The notes beneath the pieces were generated by a model, which saw only the letters and a list, made by a program, of their open reading frames with translations, did not search any database and was not told where the DNA came from. Positions 1-8,909 of a stretch of DNA of 64,000 bases are shown here, piece after piece (the first letter of the stretch is position 1; each line of letters opens with the position of its first letter). The translations under genes and the position numbers were made by a program. The stretch is from CBDCCT01 sp965214995 (GTDB lineage: Bacteria; Deinococcota; Deinococci; Deinococcales; Trueperaceae): positions 5,775,000-5,838,999 of the forward strand of contig CBDCCT010000002.1 of assembly GCA_965214995.1 (NCBI GenBank), given 5' to 3'.

Positions 1-736
1 CATGGCTCTGGGGCTCGAGGGGGCTGGCCTCTCCCCTATCTCTCCACCAAAGGGCCGCAAGAAATTTGAACGCGGCCATGACGCCGATAGCCAAAAGCGC
101 GCTCGCCGCCGCGACCACGTGAACGAAATAGGACAGGAGCAAGAGGACGGCGAGGCCCACGCCCTTTGCCAGCGTCGGCCTCCGCGCGAGGGAAAGATAA
201 ACCCCCACCGTGAACACAAAAACAACGAACCCCAGCGCGAGGTTGTAAAGCCCCAGTAACACGACGTATGAGTAGATAAAGGGGAAAACCAAGAAAACGG
301 CCAAGAAGTTGCCCCGCACGCACCTCACCGCGAACAAGGTGGCGAGGGGCAGCGTCACGACGTAAAAACTCAAGATGAGCTTTTCGGCGACCAAGAGCGG
401 CATAAAAGTCCCCAACAAGACCAACAGGCCGTGGTAAAGCTGGTTGGTCGCAAAGCGCCACTGCGGATAGAAGAAGGTACTTAAAAAAGGCGCGTCGCCC
501 CCGGCGAGTTCGGACAACACCGCCGCGGACCCCAAGTGAACGGGGCCGTCCGCGGTCGGGAAATAGGCAAAGAGCCCCAGCGGCAACAGGTAAAGCAGCG
601 TCAGGAACGCAAAGTAGAGAACCCAGATGAGCCCTGCGCGCCTCAATCTTTGATACCCCAATCTTTTATGCCAGGGTGTTTCAAACACAGTAGCCAAACG
701 CTTTCCCCCGTTCTTCGCCGACGTTTCGTGAACCAC
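1..736 (-). CDS. Polytopic membrane protein, GT-C-like, partial
   Basis: An open frame on the minus strand runs off the left edge, so only the N-terminal ~245 residues are visible. The translation is strongly hydrophobic with about six membrane segments. After the first helix comes a short extracytoplasmic stretch with the motif DGPVHLG, then an aromatic-rich loop (FYPQWRFATNQLYHG). A D-x-P-x-H signature after helix 1 recalls large membrane proteins of the GT-C glycosyltransferase type, so a lipid-linked sugar transferase is plausible but not proven. The start is uncertain: GTG at 736, TTG at 697 and GTG at 688 are all in frame below a TAG, and a purine-rich GGGGGAAAG lies just before 697. 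The catalytic C-terminal part lies outside the window. Confidence 0.6.
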   Translation of the reverse strand, partial: MVHETSAKNGGKRLATVFETPWHKRLGYQRLRRAGLIWVLYFAFLTLLYLLPLGLFAYFPTADGPVHLGSAAVLSELAGGDAPFLSTFFYPQWRFATNQLYHGLLVLLGTFMPLLVAEKLILSFYVVTLPLATLFAVRCVRGNFLAVFLVFPFIYSYVVLLGLYNLALGFVVFVFTVGVYLSLARRPTLAKGVGLAVLLLLSYFVHVVAAASALLAIGVMAAFKFLAALWWRDRGEASPLEPQSH

Positions 737-1046
737 TAGGCTTTGAACCAACGTCTATCTTGGTAGGTTGTTTTCGGCACGATTTAACGTGACGGTGAGT
801 AGGCCCCCTCGCCAAAGTGTATCGCAAGTCAGTGACGTGGAAGCGTAAGAAACTGCGTAGGAAGGGTTCAAGGGCCGGAGGTAAGCCAGAGCGCATTAGG
901 GGGGGCGCGGAGCCGATATATTGAATCTTTCGGGCGCGCCGCACCATCACGGGGCAATCTCCGTACCGCGTCAAAACGTGGGTGGGTGGCGGCGAGCGCC
1001 GCGTACATCATCACAACACACGACTTTTTTCTATCCCAAAAAGGCG
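737..1046. other. Intergenic region between divergent genes
   Basis: About 310 bases separate the partial membrane protein (minus) from the sphingolipid-type cluster (plus). Short frames here have poor codon composition and look like noise. Apart from the promoter listed at 1047-1055, I see no convincing hairpin, RNA gene or repeat. Confidence 0.5.
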
Positions 1047-1055
1047 TGCTATAGT
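1047..1055 (+). promoter_or_regulatory. Extended -10 promoter for the lipid cluster
   Basis: TGC followed by TATAGT forms an extended -10 element. A start near 1062 would leave a leader of about 30 nt containing GGAGG at 1084-1088. The -35 region is weak. No other good promoter is seen before the first gene. Confidence 0.5.
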
Positions 1056-1093
1056 GGCTCAGCACGTTTTACGTACGCCCTGTGGAGGACCCT

Positions 1094-2383
1094 TTGTCAG
1101 ACCTTGTCGAGAACACCCTGTTAGCCGGCCGGAGCCAAACGCGAACCGGTATCGCGGAACCGAACGAGCCCCCTGTAGGACGCGCCCCTAGAGCCGAGGA
1201 CGTGTTTGGCAAGGCGTTCGCCTTTACCAGAGCGGACGAGGCGGCGGCGGCCGGGATGCACCCCTACTTCAAGCCCATCGCCGCGCAGCACGGCGGCTCG
1301 GTCAAGGTCAACGGCCGGGAAATGGTCATCACGGGCTCGAACGACTATCTAGGGCTCACCCAGGACGCGCGCCTCAAAGAGGCGTCGCGGGACGCGCTCA
1401 ACACCTTTGGCACCTCCTGCACCGGGTCACGGTTTTTGACGGGCACGCTGACGCTTCACGAGACGCTCGAGCACCGCCTCGCCAACTTTTTGGGTGCCGA
1501 GGCGGCCTTGACCTTTAGCGCGGGCTATCTGGGCTCGCTCGCGGTGCTGAGCGCGCTCACGGGCCGCCACGACGTGCTCTACTTCGACCGCGAGAACCAC
1601 GCCTGCCTTTACGACGGGGCCAGGCTCTCGTTCGGCGCGCTCCGCAAGTACGACCATAACGACTTAGGCGACTTAGAGCGGCTGCTCGAGAAAGACAAGG
1701 ACAAACCCGGCGGCCGCATGATAGTCACCGACGGCGTTTTTTCGATGAGCGGCCACATCGCCAACCTGCCCGGCCTGGTCGAGCTGGCGCGGGCTTACGG
1801 GGCCAGAGTCGTGGTGGACGACGCGCACGCGACGGGCGTGCTGGGCGCGCACGGGCGCGGCACGGCGGAGTATTTCGGGCTCGAGGACGAGGTCGACTTA
1901 ATCATCGGCACTTTCTCGAAGTCGTTCGCCTCGGTGGGCGGCTTTATGGCGGGCGAGCGCGCGGTGGTCAACTTTGTGAAACATAAAGCGCGGCCCTTTA
2001 TCTTTACCGCGGCCCTGCCCGCCATGCAGATGGCCGCCGCCCTGGAAGCGCTCAATATTATGGAGAGCGAGCCCTGGCACCGGGAAAAATTGTGGGAGAA
2101 CGTTGACCGCTTCCGCGGCGGCATGGACGAGCTTGGCTTCAACACGCTCGGCTCAGAAACGCCCATCGTGCCCGTGCTGGTCGGACCCGACGACCTCACC
2201 ATGATGTTCTGGCGCGGGCTCTGGGACGAGGGCGTCTTTACCACCCCCGCGCTGCCGCCCGGCGTGCCCGTGGGCCAGAGCATCATTCGCACCTCGGTCA
2301 ACGCCAACCACACCGAGGCGCAGCTAGAAAGGCTGCTCAACGCCTTTGCCACCGTCGGCAAGCGGCTGGGCGTCATCGGCTAG
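1094..2383 (+). CDS. Serine palmitoyltransferase-like alpha-oxoamine synthase
   Basis: A PLP-dependent alpha-oxoamine synthase of 429 residues. These enzymes condense an amino acid with an acyl thioester; serine palmitoyltransferase makes 3-ketosphinganine, the first step of sphingolipid synthesis. The Schiff-base lysine sits in GTFSKSFASVGG (Lys about 276) and the PLP-contacting Asp-Ala-His in DDAHATG (about 243-249). GTFSKS, rather than the GTLGKA form of KBL and BioF, together with SRFLTGTL, NHACLYDGARLS and KYDHND, resembles serine palmitoyltransferases. GTG 1082 is in frame, but GGAGG at 1084-1088 lies inside that extension and is well placed for TTG 1094, so I prefer TTG. BioF or another AOS remains possible. 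The following acyltransferase and reductase genes favour a lipid role. Confidence 0.8.
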   Translation: MSDLVENTLLAGRSQTRTGIAEPNEPPVGRAPRAEDVFGKAFAFTRADEAAAAGMHPYFKPIAAQHGGSVKVNGREMVITGSNDYLGLTQDARLKEASRDALNTFGTSCTGSRFLTGTLTLHETLEHRLANFLGAEAALTFSAGYLGSLAVLSALTGRHDVLYFDRENHACLYDGARLSFGALRKYDHNDLGDLERLLEKDKDKPGGRMIVTDGVFSMSGHIANLPGLVELARAYGARVVVDDAHATGVLGAHGRGTAEYFGLEDEVDLIIGTFSKSFASVGGFMAGERAVVNFVKHKARPFIFTAALPAMQMAAALEALNIMESEPWHREKLWENVDRFRGGMDELGFNTLGSETPIVPVLVGPDDLTMMFWRGLWDEGVFTTPALPPGVPVGQSIIRTSVNANHTEAQLERLLNAFATVGKRLGVIG

Positions 2384-2422
2384 GCGGCGCGTCCGTTAGG
2401 CTAATGGCTGAAACGCGGATGT

Positions 2423-3589
2423 ATGGTTGAGACGCAGGTTGATAAACAAAAACGTGGCGTCGGGGAAGGCCAGGGCGGGGTTCAGATACGCGCGGTGGGC
2501 TCACGTAGCGACCTCAAACGATTTATTGACTACCCTTATCAAAAATACAAGAACGACCCCCACTGGGTGCCGCCGCTACGCATGAGCGAGTGGGAAAGGT
2601 TCAATCCCAAGAAAAATCCCTTTTACGCGCACGCCCGCATGGACCTCTTCCTGGCGGAGCGTAACGGCGAGATGGTCGGGCGCGTCGCCGCCATCGACGA
2701 CGACCTTCATAACAAAACGCACGGCGACAACTTAGCCTTCTTCGGCTTTTTCGAGGCGGCGGACGAGGGAGCGGCGGGGGCGCTTTTGGCCCACGTCGAG
2801 GCGTGGGCTGGAAAACTCGGCAGGAGCGCCCTGCGCGGGCCCATGAACCCTTCGCTAAACGACAGCGCGGGCTTTCAGATTGACGCTTTCGACACCGACC
2901 CTTATCTAATGATGACGGGCAATCCGCCGGAGTATCCACGCTACGTTGAACGCGCAGGTTTTGCGAAAGTAAAAGACCTCTACGCCTGGATGTTCGACCA
3001 TTACAAGAGCGACTTCGAGCGGCTCCACCGCCTCGCGGAGCGGGTGAGAAAGCGCTATCATCCGACCGTACGCACGCCCGACATCAAAAACCACTTTGAG
3101 GACGAACTCGGCATTGTCAAACATTTCTACAACGAGGTCTGGGAGCACAACTGGGGCTTTGTGAAATATACGGACGCGGAGTTCGACCACCTCGCGGCGG
3201 AACTCAAGCTCATCGTTGACCCCGACGTGGTGATTTTCTTGGAGCTTAACGGCAGCGTTGTAGGCCTAGCGCTCGTCCTCCCCAACCTCAATCAGGTCTT
3301 CAAGAAGATGAATGGGCGGCTCTTGCCTTTCGGCTTCGTTCACTACCTGAACCGCAAAAACATTGTCAGCGAGGCCCGTCTTCCCATTCTCGGCGTTGTC
3401 CCCGAGCACCGACGCAAGGGGTTGGAGCTTGTTTTGATTGACGAGGTCATCAAACGCACGAGGGCCAAAGGCTACATGCGCGGCGAGTGTTCCTGGATTT
3501 TGGAAAACAACGACGAAATGAACAAGGGCATCGCCGCGGCGGGCGCGGAGCTTTATAAAAAGTACCGTATCTACCAGAAGGAGCTTTAG
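2423..3589 (+). CDS. GNAT-superfamily acyltransferase, possible bacterial ceramide synthase
   Basis: 388 residues, the size of the long GNAT-like proteins found beside sphingolipid genes. N-terminal block WVPPLRMSEWERFNP and central RGPMNPSLNDSAG are characteristic of this subfamily. The C-terminal GNAT fold shows the acyl-CoA pyrophosphate loop in GVVPEHRRKGLELVLI (about residues 314-330). Bacterial ceramide synthase (bCerS) of Caulobacter, which N-acylates the long-chain base, belongs to this superfamily; that parallel and the adjacent serine-palmitoyltransferase-like gene suggest the same role here. It begins 40 nt after the upstream stop and has no strong Shine-Dalgarno. A generic N-acetyltransferase is the alternative. 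Confidence 0.65.
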   Translation: MVETQVDKQKRGVGEGQGGVQIRAVGSRSDLKRFIDYPYQKYKNDPHWVPPLRMSEWERFNPKKNPFYAHARMDLFLAERNGEMVGRVAAIDDDLHNKTHGDNLAFFGFFEAADEGAAGALLAHVEAWAGKLGRSALRGPMNPSLNDSAGFQIDAFDTDPYLMMTGNPPEYPRYVERAGFAKVKDLYAWMFDHYKSDFERLHRLAERVRKRYHPTVRTPDIKNHFEDELGIVKHFYNEVWEHNWGFVKYTDAEFDHLAAELKLIVDPDVVIFLELNGSVVGLALVLPNLNQVFKKMNGRLLPFGFVHYLNRKNIVSEARLPILGVVPEHRRKGLELVLIDEVIKRTRAKGYMRGECSWILENNDEMNKGIAAAGAELYKKYRIYQKEL

Positions 3590-3674
3590 GCGCTTTTTAC
3601 ATCCGAACGCGATTGAACCTGCCGCCCTGAAGCGCGTGAAATTATCCCTGTGAAACTTTCATGAAGCTACCCCT

Positions 3675-4430
3675 ATGAAACGCTCTCCCCAAGCGAGCGC
3701 ACCTCCCGCGGAAGACGTTCGCGCGCTCTTCGTCCAGCGTCACAGCGCCGCGGAGGGCGGGGGCACCTTCAAGCTGAGCGCTTACCTTCTGGCGATGCTC
3801 CTCCTACAAATCGCCTATTGGTATCTGGCGATTCCCGGCCCTCACCTGTTGGGAGACGCGCCGCGCACCCTGGCAAGTGCTCTCTCCATTGTCGCTTGGA
3901 CGTTCGGGCTTTTTTTCGCGGCTCCCCTCCTGCTCATGGCGCTCTTCGGGGACGGGCCGCGACGGGCGGGTTTGGTGCTTGGCGATGTGCGCTTCGGTGT
4001 GCCCCTCACGCTTCTAGGCGGAGCCGTCGCTGTGGGGGTTATGTACGTGAGCGCGACCGACGCGTCGCTTCAGGCGGTCTATCCGTGGGCGGGAAGCTGG
4101 CCGGGAGAATCGTATGGCACCCTCGCGGCGTGGCTTGGGCTGCGGCTGGTGTACTACACCGCGTTCGAGTTTTTTTTCCGCGGTTTTATGCTGCGCGGGC
4201 TCGAGCCCTTCTGGGGCCTCGGCACCGCTTTGTGGGTGCAAACGCTCTCGTCGGTCCTCATCCACGTCGGCAGCCCCCTGCCCGAACTCCTGGGCGCGAT
4301 TCCCGCCGAGCTTCTTTTCGGCGTGGTGGCGGTGCGCGGGCGTTCGCTGCTGTGGCCCATCCTGCTCCACCTCGTCATCGGCTTCTCGACGGACGTGTTT
4401 TCGCTCTTTCATCAGGGGTTGCTGCTCTGA
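3675..4430 (+). CDS. CPBP-family intramembrane protease-like protein
   Basis: A 251-residue membrane protein with about seven hydrophobic segments and an Abi/CPBP core at the C-terminal half. Motif 1 reads FEFFFRG where active CPBP glutamic proteases have EExxxRG, so the first Glu is Phe. Motif 2 is present around VLIHVG, and a final HLVIGFSTD matches the third motif. The missing Glu questions catalysis. CPBP members process prenylated proteins or act in bacteriocin immunity; no specific substrate can be named. It lies between two putative lipid genes in the same direction, 85 nt after the upstream gene. Confidence 0.7.
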   Translation: MKRSPQASAPPAEDVRALFVQRHSAAEGGGTFKLSAYLLAMLLLQIAYWYLAIPGPHLLGDAPRTLASALSIVAWTFGLFFAAPLLLMALFGDGPRRAGLVLGDVRFGVPLTLLGGAVAVGVMYVSATDASLQAVYPWAGSWPGESYGTLAAWLGLRLVYYTAFEFFFRGFMLRGLEPFWGLGTALWVQTLSSVLIHVGSPLPELLGAIPAELLFGVVAVRGRSLLWPILLHLVIGFSTDVFSLFHQGLLL

Positions 4431-4492
4431 ACGGTGTTGTCCTCGAGAGGGACGGTAAAAGGGCGTGAAGGGCCCCTTGTGAGGTTAAGGCC

Positions 4493-5497
4493 ATGAGGGC
4501 GCTCGTCACGGGCGCGCACGGCTTTATCGGCTCCCACCTCTGCGAGCGGCTGCTGGAGGCGGGCGTTGAGCTTCGGGCGCTGGTAAGCCCCTGGGGAAGT
4601 CTGGAAAATTTAGGGACGGTGTTGAATGAACTCGAGCTCACCCGCGCCGATATTACCGACGAAAAGCAGTTGAGAGGGGTGTGCGAGGGCGTAGACGTTG
4701 TTTTTCACGCGGCGGCTCGAGTGGCCGACTGGGGGCCGTGGGAGGCGTTTTACAAAACCAACGTGCTGGGCACGCGTAACTTGCTGCGCGAGGCCGAGCG
4801 GGGCGGGGTGCGGCGTTTTGTGCTCGTCTCGAGCGTGGCCGTTTTTCCCTACACGGGTTTCCGCAACGCCGACGCGCGCCTCTTGCCCCGCCAAGCTCGT
4901 GGTGTTCGTGGCGGCGGGGCCTACGCCCGCTCGAAAATCGCTGCCGAGGATGCGGTGCTGGGGGCGGGGCTCGAGGGGGGGCTCGAGGGCGTCGTCGTCC
5001 GCCCCGGCCTGCTGCCCTTCGGCCCGCGCGACGCCAACTTTGAGCGGGTGGTGGGGGCCTTGAAGCGCGGCCTGCTCCCGCTGGTCGACGGCGGGCGGGC
5101 GGTTGTCAACACGGCATACGTGGAGAACTTGGTCGAAGGGCTCCTCTTAACGGGCACGGTGCCGGAGGCCGCGGGACGGGCGTACGTGATTGCGGACGCA
5201 GGCGGCCCCGACTGGCGCGAGTTTTTCGGAGTGCTCGCCGGGCACTTGGACGCGCCCCAGCCGCGCCTCAACGTGCCTGGCAGGCTACCGAGCGTTGCCG
5301 CGCGCCCCGTGGAAGCCCTTTGGGCGACCCTGGCCCCCAAAACGGAGCCCCCCCTCACGCGCTACCGCGCGGACCTCATGCGGCGGGACGTGCATTTTTC
5401 GCTTCACCACGCGTTTGATGAACTGGGATACGAGCCGCGGGTGAGTTGGCAGGAAGGTCTGGCGCGCACGGTCGCCGCGATGGGAGCGGCGGGGTGA
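4493..5497 (+). CDS. NAD(P)-dependent epimerase/reductase, CerR-like candidate
   Basis: A 334-residue extended short-chain dehydrogenase. The Rossmann motif GAHGFIGS is at residues 8-15, and the catalytic Tyr-Lys pair is in AYARSKIAAED. The substrate-binding C-terminal half is typical of NDP-sugar epimerases and 3-beta-hydroxysteroid dehydrogenase-like enzymes. In Caulobacter a protein of this superfamily (CerR) reduces the keto group during ceramide synthesis. The position downstream of serine-palmitoyltransferase-like and acyltransferase genes makes that role attractive. A sugar epimerase acting on the lipid headgroup would fit equally well by sequence. GAGG precedes the ATG by about 10 nt. 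Confidence 0.75.
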   Translation: MRALVTGAHGFIGSHLCERLLEAGVELRALVSPWGSLENLGTVLNELELTRADITDEKQLRGVCEGVDVVFHAAARVADWGPWEAFYKTNVLGTRNLLREAERGGVRRFVLVSSVAVFPYTGFRNADARLLPRQARGVRGGGAYARSKIAAEDAVLGAGLEGGLEGVVVRPGLLPFGPRDANFERVVGALKRGLLPLVDGGRAVVNTAYVENLVEGLLLTGTVPEAAGRAYVIADAGGPDWREFFGVLAGHLDAPQPRLNVPGRLPSVAARPVEALWATLAPKTEPPLTRYRADLMRRDVHFSLHHAFDELGYEPRVSWQEGLARTVAAMGAAG

Positions 5498-5514
5498 GCC
5501 AGCGAGGTTTTACC

Positions 5515-5523
5515 TGCTACAAT
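5515..5523 (+). promoter_or_regulatory. Extended -10 promoter giving a near-leaderless transcript
   Basis: TGC plus TACAAT ends 8 nt before the ATG at 5532, so transcription would begin at or within a base or two of the start codon. No Shine-Dalgarno is present upstream of that ATG, which agrees with leaderless initiation. Confidence 0.55.
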
Positions 5524-5531
5524 TGTCCGCT

Positions 5532-6713
5532 ATGACCGCTCCCGCACAGCATAAAAAGATTCTTTTCGCCACCATCGCGGCGGGCGGCTCGCACGTGAGC
5601 AGCGCGCAGGCGATGAAGGAGGCGTTGGAGGCGCGTTATCCTGAGCGGTTTGGGCTCGAGCTATACGAGCCCATGAAGGCTTACGGTTTTGAGGCACTCG
5701 ACACGCGGCACAAGGAATCGTGGCGCTGGGCGCTCGCCCATCCGTGGACGGTGGTGTGGGGCCAGCGCGTCATCGACAGCGTGCCGCGCGTCTCGGTTGC
5801 TTTTCACCGCCGGATGCTGCGCCCCTTTGCGGCTCGAGCCGCGGAGGTGCTGCGTAAAGACCCGCCCGCTTTGATTGTCGTCAACCACGGCTGGCTCACC
5901 GTGGCGTTTACGATGAGCCAGCGTCACTTCGGCCTGGACGTGCCCGTGCTCACCTTTCAAACTTCGACTTTGGACGTGACCGCGCTGTGGGCCGACCCCG
6001 ACGCGGAACGCTTTTTGGTGGGCTCGCCGGTCGCCAAAAGCGGGCTCGTCAAGCTCGGCGTGAGTGGCGACAAGATTGACGTGGTCGGCTACCCGGTCAG
6101 GCGGTCTTTTTTGGAGGCTCCGGGCAAAACCCAGGCGCGCGCTGCGCTCGGCCTACAAGACACCTTCACCTGCCTCGTCTCGCTCGGCGGCGAGGGCGTC
6201 GGCGGCAACCCGGTGGAGGTCGTGGCAGCGCTTCGCACGTTGCCGCATGTTCAGGTGGTCGTCATCGCGGGACGCAACGAGGCGCTCAAAGAGGCGCTCG
6301 AGCCCTGGTCAGCCGACCCCCTGGTGCGCGTCGAGGGCTTCGTTGACAATATGGCCGACTTCGTCGCCGCCTGCGACTTAGTCATTGGCAAAACGGGTCC
6401 CGCCGCGGTTTTTGAGGCGCTGGCGGTGGGCCGTCCCGTGCTGGCGACCCGCCGGTCGGGCGGCGTCGAGAACTTGTTCATCCGCTTTTTAGAAACCAAG
6501 GGGCTGGGCCGCTACACCCCGACGACGGACACGCTTTTGGAAACCGTGCGGGCTTATCAGGCTTCGCCCGAGACCTTAGATGACGTGGCCGCGCGCGCCG
6601 CGGCGCTCGACTTTCCCGGCATGAGCGCGCGCGTCGCCGACTACCTCGCCCACTACGCCCTGACCGGCGAGCCCGACCTCTCGCTGCGGGGTGAGGGTGT
6701 CGTTTGGACATGA
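5532..6713 (+). CDS. MGD-synthase/GT28-like glycolipid glycosyltransferase
   Basis: 393 residues. The N-terminal part (ILFATIAAGGSHVSSAQAM) matches the MGDG synthase domain, which binds the lipid acceptor. The C-terminal GT-B half carries VSLGGEGVGGN, then VEGFVDNMADFVAACDLVIGKTGPAAVFEALAVGRPV (quoted in parts: FVDNMADF, GKTGPAAVFEAL), the nucleotide-sugar site of GT28 enzymes. Family members add hexoses to diacylglycerol at the inner membrane face. In this cluster the acceptor could be a ceramide or long-chain base. An upstream TTG (5523) is in frame but overlaps the -10 element, so ATG 5532 is preferred. Confidence 0.8.
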   Translation: MTAPAQHKKILFATIAAGGSHVSSAQAMKEALEARYPERFGLELYEPMKAYGFEALDTRHKESWRWALAHPWTVVWGQRVIDSVPRVSVAFHRRMLRPFAARAAEVLRKDPPALIVVNHGWLTVAFTMSQRHFGLDVPVLTFQTSTLDVTALWADPDAERFLVGSPVAKSGLVKLGVSGDKIDVVGYPVRRSFLEAPGKTQARAALGLQDTFTCLVSLGGEGVGGNPVEVVAALRTLPHVQVVVIAGRNEALKEALEPWSADPLVRVEGFVDNMADFVAACDLVIGKTGPAAVFEALAVGRPVLATRRSGGVENLFIRFLETKGLGRYTPTTDTLLETVRAYQASPETLDDVAARAAALDFPGMSARVADYLAHYALTGEPDLSLRGEGVVWT

Positions 6714-6750
6714 TTCAGCCGCTCGAGTACCGCCAAGTGGGAAGTCGGGT

Positions 6751-7764
6751 GTGAAAAGGCGCGTCTGGGGCGCGCTCCTGCTCTCGCTCGCGCTGGGTCT
6801 CGGCAGCCTCTGGTTGGTCCTGCCCAGCACCTTTGGCGCGGGCATGGTGGGCGCGCTGCGGACCCTGCGCTGGGGCTATCTCGCGCTCGCGCTGGGAATC
6901 ATTCTCGCGTGGTGGGGCGTCAGCGGCTGGCGCATGAAGCTGCTCGTTCACACCGTGGGCTCCCGAATCACGCTCCTGCAGGGCGTACAGACGACCATCA
7001 TCGGCACGTTTTCCGCCGCCGTGACCCCGTCGGGGGGCGGCAACGCGGTCGGCATCGCTTGGCTGCTCACGCGCTTTAACGTGCCCCTTCAGCGCGCGGT
7101 GGTCGTGTCCGTGCTGCTCGCGGTGCTGGACATGTCGTTTTTCGCGCTGGCGGTGCCTCTGGCGTTTCTCTACCTGCTCACGCAGGACGTCCGCCTGCCC
7201 ATCGACAACTTGGGCGTTCTTATCGTGCCTTTTTCGCTCGCCGCGCTCGCGCTTTCATATTTGCTCGTGTTCCGGCTGCGCTACGCCACCACGCTTCTCA
7301 AAAGACTCTTGCGGCTGCCCCTCTTGTCAAGATTTGAGGCACCCTTGAGCAAGTTTTTGGACGACCTCGAGCTCGCCAGCCGCTCGTTCGCCGCCACGCC
7401 TCTTCCTCTACACATAAGTCTTTACGCGCTCACGGCGCTCTCGAGGGTGCTCTTTTTCCTCGTCCTCAACGCCGCCCTGACCGCCGTCAACTTAGACTTT
7501 AGCCAAGGGGCGGTCTTGGCGCTACAAATGATAGTCCACGCCTTTGCTTTTTTGGTGCCGACGCCGGGCGCGAGCGGTTATCAAGAGGCCGCCTACTCGC
7601 TGCTGCTCAAAAACGGCGACACCAGCGCGCTCTCGCTCGGCATCGTGCTGTGGCGCTTTCTCACCTTTTATCTTTACTTTTTGCTGGGACCCCCGGTAGG
7701 CGGTCTGGCGCTCTTCCGGCCCCGGCTCGAGACGCCGTCATCCACCCCAAAAGACGCGCTTTAG
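6751..7764 (+). CDS. Flippase-like integral membrane protein (LPG synthase TM / UPF0104)
   Basis: About 337 residues with some eight membrane helices, matching the transmembrane domain of lysylphosphatidylglycerol synthase and the YbhN/AglD2-like family. It carries the signature PTPGASGYQEA near residue 270 (canonical form PTPGGxGxxE). Stand-alone members are thought to move lipids or lipid-linked sugars across the membrane. Following a glycolipid glycosyltransferase, it could translocate the product. The frame extends back to a GTG at 6691 inside the previous gene; GTG 6751 gives a conventional KRR-hydrophobic N-terminus and is preferred. Confidence 0.75.
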   Translation: MKRRVWGALLLSLALGLGSLWLVLPSTFGAGMVGALRTLRWGYLALALGIILAWWGVSGWRMKLLVHTVGSRITLLQGVQTTIIGTFSAAVTPSGGGNAVGIAWLLTRFNVPLQRAVVVSVLLAVLDMSFFALAVPLAFLYLLTQDVRLPIDNLGVLIVPFSLAALALSYLLVFRLRYATTLLKRLLRLPLLSRFEAPLSKFLDDLELASRSFAATPLPLHISLYALTALSRVLFFLVLNAALTAVNLDFSQGAVLALQMIVHAFAFLVPTPGASGYQEAAYSLLLKNGDTSALSLGIVLWRFLTFYLYFLLGPPVGGLALFRPRLETPSSTPKDAL

Positions 7765-7922
7765 CGCCTGACACTTATCACTGACCACTACTCACTCGCC
7801 ACTGTAAGTTGTAGTTCTCATCCACACCGTGTCTATCAGCGCAGGTATATCTCTTGAACTGCGTCCTGGACGGTCTAGACGGTAATATGTAAAATGAATC
7901 TTCCTAAACCAGATAATACCTG

Positions 7923-8879
7923 CTAACACGTCTGGTCAATCGGCACCTGCCCCAGAAACCAGCCCACCCGGCGCCGGTTGGTTTCAGAAAAAAGCGTGGC
8001 GAGGGTGAGGCCGTCGAAACCCGGATAAACGCGCGCCAAAACCTCGGGCCGCACGCGCCGCTCGGGGCGTGAAGCCAGCATCGCCTCCGCCTCTCTCACC
8101 GCCTTGCGCACGTCGCCCGGATGACCCGCCGCCGCGAGGTGAAAGAATCCGGTGAGAAACCGGCCCAACAGCATCTCACGCCGCCGCCAGCCCCGGTAGT
8201 AGCGTTTGATGGTTACGAGGTCGTTGCGCAGGGGCAGATAAGCCGCGCGCCGCCCCACGCCCGTTGTGCGAGCGTCCCAGAGATGATAGACGGGCGCGCC
8301 TGGCAGGTAGTCCGCCTCCCAACCGCGGCTCAAAAACTCAATCGTGGTGGGGAGTTCGGTTTCGTACATCACGTAGCCGGGCGGGCTCGGCGGGATGCGC
8401 AGGAGCGCCTCACGGCGGAACACGACCGCGCCTGCATGGAAGCCGCGCGCCTCGCTCCAGGTCTGCCCCGGCGCGGGCTCGGGCAGATAAGGCGTGTAGG
8501 AGCGGCGTTGAGAACGCGGCTCGACAAAAGGAAGCGCGACGAGTCCTAAGCGGGGGCCCCTGGCCTCAAAATGCGCCACCACCCGCTCGAACGTCTCTTC
8601 AGCGGGATACGCGTCGTCGTCGAGCTGAAACACATAAATTCCGCGTGCTTTCCCCACCGCCTCGGGCAGCGCCTCGAAGCCCTGGGGCGTTTCGTTGCGC
8701 AAGCTGCGCACGTCGGGAAAACCTTTAAGCATCTCCCTTGTGCCGTCCGTCGAGGCGTCGTCTATCACGATAATTTCTCGAGTCGGGCCGGGGAGGGTGG
8801 GGAGGAGCTCGAGCGTCTGCCGCAGCCTCTCGCGCCGCGCGTGGGTGGGAATGATGATGCTTAAAACGGGGGGAGTCAT
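7923..8879 (-). CDS. Family 2 glycosyltransferase
   Basis: A 318-residue GT-A enzyme that transfers sugar from an NDP-sugar to an unknown acceptor. It begins VLSIIIPTHARRERLRQTLE, then has the EIIVIDDASTDGT nucleotide-binding strand and FQLDDDAYP with the metal-binding DxD. A later ARGFHAGAVVFRREAL and ETELPTTIEFLSRGWE match the acceptor region of rhamnosyltransferase-like GT2 proteins. There is no membrane segment. The frame continues upstream to 9005 through an inverted repeat, giving an implausible Pro-rich extension, so ATG 8879 is chosen. It converges on the flippase-like gene; the 158 bases between them hold no clear terminator. Confidence 0.85.
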   Translation of the reverse strand: MTPPVLSIIIPTHARRERLRQTLELLPTLPGPTREIIVIDDASTDGTREMLKGFPDVRSLRNETPQGFEALPEAVGKARGIYVFQLDDDAYPAEETFERVVAHFEARGPRLGLVALPFVEPRSQRRSYTPYLPEPAPGQTWSEARGFHAGAVVFRREALLRIPPSPPGYVMYETELPTTIEFLSRGWEADYLPGAPVYHLWDARTTGVGRRAAYLPLRNDLVTIKRYYRGWRRREMLLGRFLTGFFHLAAAGHPGDVRKAVREAEAMLASRPERRVRPEVLARVYPGFDGLTLATLFSETNRRRVGWFLGQVPIDQTC

Positions 8880-8909
8880 GAGGAGCCATTGTACGCCAGC
8901 GCGTGATGA

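Noticed and set aside
1094..2383. Naming the first enzyme kbl or bioF
   Set aside because: The lysine motif GTFSKS and the NHACLYDGARLS block resemble serine palmitoyltransferase more than KBL or BioF, and no biotin or threonine genes are nearby. I left the symbol blank.
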